Assembly (NCBI GenBank): GCA_016290875.1
Contig: JAEEVL010000008.1
Span: forward strand, 57,053 to 121,052
Direction: 5' to 3'
Length of the DNA: 64,000 bases
Origin: Ruminococcus sp.
GTDB taxonomy: Bacteria > Bacillota > Clostridia > Oscillospirales > Ruminococcaceae
This document shows positions 61,723-64,000 of the stretch, in pieces. Numbering within the stretch: the first letter of the stretch is position 1; each line of letters opens with the position of its first letter. The translations under genes and the position numbers were made by a program. Below the pieces are notes generated by a model that was given only the letters and a program-made list of their open reading frames with translations, did no database searches and was not told the origin of the DNA.

Positions 61723-63714
61723 ATGACAAACGATAATTTCAATCTTGACATATTTTCAAATGCTGATGATGAGATCATAGATACTCTTGCAGAGAGATAC
61801 TACGCAGTGCCTAAAAGAAAAATGTCGGATCTTTATGAGAAAAGTGAAAAGCTCTATGACAACCTAATGGAAAAACGATGTTATATTGCCGGTGATGTTG
61901 TTTCAGGCGTAGAGGTTTACCGCAGACCTAAGTGGAAAAGAAATTTAAAGTTTGGCATTGCTGCCGCTGCGATAGTAATTGGGAGTTCAGGAACACTATA
62001 TGCTTTGAAAAGTTTTGAACGAAATCCTGAAAACTATGGGATTGCAGCATTGTCTTCACTTACTTCTGAACAATCTGAGAATACAACGGGAACATCGATT
62101 ATTACCGATTATGAAGCTAATAGTGATAGCCAAAAACTCTATAAAATCGGGCAGGAAATGACAGGCTGCGATAACTGGGAATACACGGTTGCTTCCGTTA
62201 GACTTACCAAAAGCAACCGTGGTATGACATTCAGACAGAACGAGGATTTCCCTTGTGATGAAAACGGCGTTTTTACTTGTGATTATTCTTATATTATCGC
62301 AGATATTACAGTAACTAATACATCGTCTGAAGACAGAGAATACTACACGAATTCATCAACACTATATTTTTACAATTACAAAGATAACGGTGAAATAGAC
62401 TGGCTGTTTCCTGATGCAGGCGCTGAAGTGTATGATTTCAATGGTGGGAAGTTCACTGAACAAGCTGACTTTTTTGTATGTGATATTAAAGCAGGAGAGA
62501 GCAAGAATTATCGTATTGGCTACAAGATAGAGGATAAATACCTGGATGATAATTACGATCTAATAATTCTCGATTTTGACAGCTATACAAATGTTACATC
62601 GACAGCCTTATGTCTTATTGAAGAAAATAAGCGACCGAGAGATATTGCTCCTATCAAAGAATACGATATGTCAACTAAAGATGGTATATACTATAAAATG
62701 CTCAATAGTCTTGATTACTATAATAAAGTTTCTGGAAAACTTATTGTAAACAGCAGTTATACCGAAGATGAGCAACTTATAGATTTTACTTCTGACCTAA
62801 TTTCATCAAAGTCATACTCTACAATTTATAATAGTAAAACTTCTGATCCTGAGGTTGTATCAGCTGAAAATGCTGACAGTCAGGTAGTTTGTGATGGAAC
62901 AGATTACTATGTTTATTACAGCGACGGAGACAAGGTCTGGACGCATCATTATCCCGGCGGGGATAGATCGTGTGTTGGTAATGCGTTGCATAAATATGAT
63001 TATAAGCCGATTGATGATGATAATCGCCATACTACTGACAGTAATGGTAACGATTATTGGAACTACAGTACGAAATATACTAATCTTCAGTTAGCAGACA
63101 CTTATCTTTCGCCTCAGGAAATTGCTTTCAGTTTCCTTAGTGATAAGGATAACTGGGAGATAAAAGGAGAGGAATGCTTTTTGGGTAGAGAATGTATCGT
63201 AATAGAAGGAATTCTTAATGGTGAGTTAAGTGCAAAACTGAATGTGACGAGCTTTACAATATATGTTGATAAACAGACTGGTGTTCTACTCAGATATATT
63301 GGTAAGAACAGCAGAGATAGCGTTTCTGATTATATGATAATGCTTCATATTGAGTTCGATACTGTATTATCAAGCTCAGAAAGCAGAACCCAACTCTACG
63401 CTGATAGTGAAATGAAAACTGAAGTAAAGTATGATAATCCGAATTATCCAGTAAATCAAAACGGATTGACTTATGGCGCAGATAAATCAGATCATTTGAT
63501 AAATATAAAAGACCGTCCTGATCTTCAATTAGTTGTTGGTGATAACGGCATCGAAGGTTATTGCTATAGGAAAGATCTTTTTGATTTCACCACTCCCTCA
63601 TCCCCAGAAGAAGCATTAAGATTACAGGAAGAACGAAAAAACACTAAGAAAATAATTAATGTGTATAAAGATGATGGAAAAACTATAATCGGTACTTTTA
63701 CTATGCGATACTAA
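61723..63714 (+). CDS. Membrane partner of sigma module 2, probable anti-sigma factor
   Basis: A 663-residue protein: cytoplasmic N-terminal part of about 75 residues, one membrane helix (about 77-95), then a large extracytoplasmic region. Residues about 145-290 look like a DUF4352-type beta sandwich (ITVTNTSSEDREYY). Residues about 325-570 faintly resemble the LolA/RseB lipoprotein-carrier fold (SPQEIAFSFL, IYVDKQTGVLLRYIG). AAGGAGG precedes the ATG, 12 bases after the sigma stop. Base composition is AT-rich compared with the left half of the window. Anti-sigma or co-sensor function is inferred from position. Confidence 0.7.
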   Translation: MTNDNFNLDIFSNADDEIIDTLAERYYAVPKRKMSDLYEKSEKLYDNLMEKRCYIAGDVVSGVEVYRRPKWKRNLKFGIAAAAIVIGSSGTLYALKSFERNPENYGIAALSSLTSEQSENTTGTSIITDYEANSDSQKLYKIGQEMTGCDNWEYTVASVRLTKSNRGMTFRQNEDFPCDENGVFTCDYSYIIADITVTNTSSEDREYYTNSSTLYFYNYKDNGEIDWLFPDAGAEVYDFNGGKFTEQADFFVCDIKAGESKNYRIGYKIEDKYLDDNYDLIILDFDSYTNVTSTALCLIEENKRPRDIAPIKEYDMSTKDGIYYKMLNSLDYYNKVSGKLIVNSSYTEDEQLIDFTSDLISSKSYSTIYNSKTSDPEVVSAENADSQVVCDGTDYYVYYSDGDKVWTHHYPGGDRSCVGNALHKYDYKPIDDDNRHTTDSNGNDYWNYSTKYTNLQLADTYLSPQEIAFSFLSDKDNWEIKGEECFLGRECIVIEGILNGELSAKLNVTSFTIYVDKQTGVLLRYIGKNSRDSVSDYMIMLHIEFDTVLSSSESRTQLYADSEMKTEVKYDNPNYPVNQNGLTYGADKSDHLINIKDRPDLQLVVGDNGIEGYCYRKDLFDFTTPSSPEEALRLQEERKNTKKIINVYKDDGKTIIGTFTMRY

Positions 63715-63787
63715 TAGATTTTGCATGAAACTCATCATGACAATTACGCAGAAGATGAGTCTGAGAGGGGACTTATACAGATAAATC

Positions 63788-63957
63788 TAAAAAAACGCCG
63801 CTTGCAAATAGTCAGCAAGCGGCGTTTAGTATGAATTCATATTATATCGCAATTACAGAGGATACACTCTTTCGAGTCAATCCCAGATTCTGTGTAAACG
63901 CAAAATAGTGCAATAAAAGAGTATATGATGAGACCGATTGTGAAAGCAGTCGGTCTT
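63788..63957 (-). ncRNA. Candidate small RNA of about 170 nt
   Basis: A promoter on the - strand would start near 63957. The RNA would begin with a hairpin (AGACCGA / TCGGTCT, 63931-63956) and end with a strong terminator: AAACGCCGCTTGC (63793-63805) pairs with GCAAGCGGCGTTT (63815-63827) and is followed on this strand by seven T. There is no coding frame of note between. No known RNA family was recognised. The rest of the 286 bases after the last gene holds nothing else. Confidence 0.4.
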
Positions 63958-63963
63958 ATCTGC

Positions 63964-63992
63964 ATATTAGCACATGATTATTTGATTGTCAA
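63964..63992 (-). promoter_or_regulatory. Promoter of the candidate small RNA
   Basis: On the - strand TTGACA (63992-63987) and TAATAT (63969-63964) with a 17-base spacer, pointing into the window. Confidence 0.6.
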
Positions 63993-64000
63993 TATGAAAA

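Overview
The window looks like a chromosomal segment of a Ruminococcus-type gut or rumen Clostridia (Bacillota, moderate GC). The main clues are four secreted proteins ending in near-identical Ruminococcus-style type I dockerins, a complete spoIIIA locus, and the classical Bacillota cluster nusB-xseA-xseB-ispA-dxs-tlyA-nadK-argR-recN. The genus is an inference from dockerin style and gene order; no 16S gene is present.

Left part (1-24 kb), all on the + strand. Two sugar ABC permeases end in tandem terminators. The eight-gene spoIIIAA-AH locus follows. A sigma-A promoter at 6213 then opens a very long run: Asp23-like protein, GNAT, NusB, a TsaD-like protein, XseA/XseB, IspA, Dxs, TlyA, NadK, ArgR, RecN, a histidine phosphatase, a GH42 beta-galactosidase and Dtd. 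The spoIVB-spo0A pair that often follows recN is not here. A class B PBP has its ribosome binding site inside a hairpin, and alaS is preceded by a promoter and an alanine-type T-box.

Middle part (24-43 kb). HinT, a phosphoribosyltransferase, a ComEC whose metallo-beta-lactamase domain has lost its metal motif, HolA, RNase M5, and an AlgI/AlgJ-like acyltransferase pair in which the expected catalytic histidines of both partners are missing. These are followed by an SDR, a small membrane protein, a leftward LysR - metE - metF - Gfo/Idh block, a 7TM-PAS-GGDEF protein, a VWA lipoprotein and a NudC-like Nudix hydrolase.

Regulatory and transport part (43-52 kb). A secreted protein of unknown function and an operon of MBL hydrolase, LytTR regulator and DUF3021 protein diverge from a shared intergenic region. 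Four direct repeats at exactly 21 bp spacing sit between the two -35 boxes, which is the geometry of LytTR operators. A BceAB-type ABC transporter with its own two-component system follows, with a BceR-like inverted repeat upstream of the transporter promoter, and then a MATE exporter.

Surface part (52-64 kb). Two BspA-like leucine-rich-repeat proteins with dockerins, and two further dockerin proteins that share a signal peptide; one of these has a single in-frame TGA. Two rightward sigma-factor/membrane-partner modules follow. Between them is a sigma-A promoter that starts a truncated tRNA-Leu (27 nt of the 5' half) ending at a terminator. The last 200 bases hold a promoter and terminator pair on the - strand that would make an RNA of about 170 nt.

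The best candidates for undescribed biology are the LytTR repeat array serving two divergent units, the two sigma/membrane-partner modules beside the dockerin genes, the doubly degenerate AlgI/AlgJ pair, and the two short-RNA units at 60.9 and 63.9 kb. All functional calls come from reading motifs and gene order; no database search was run.
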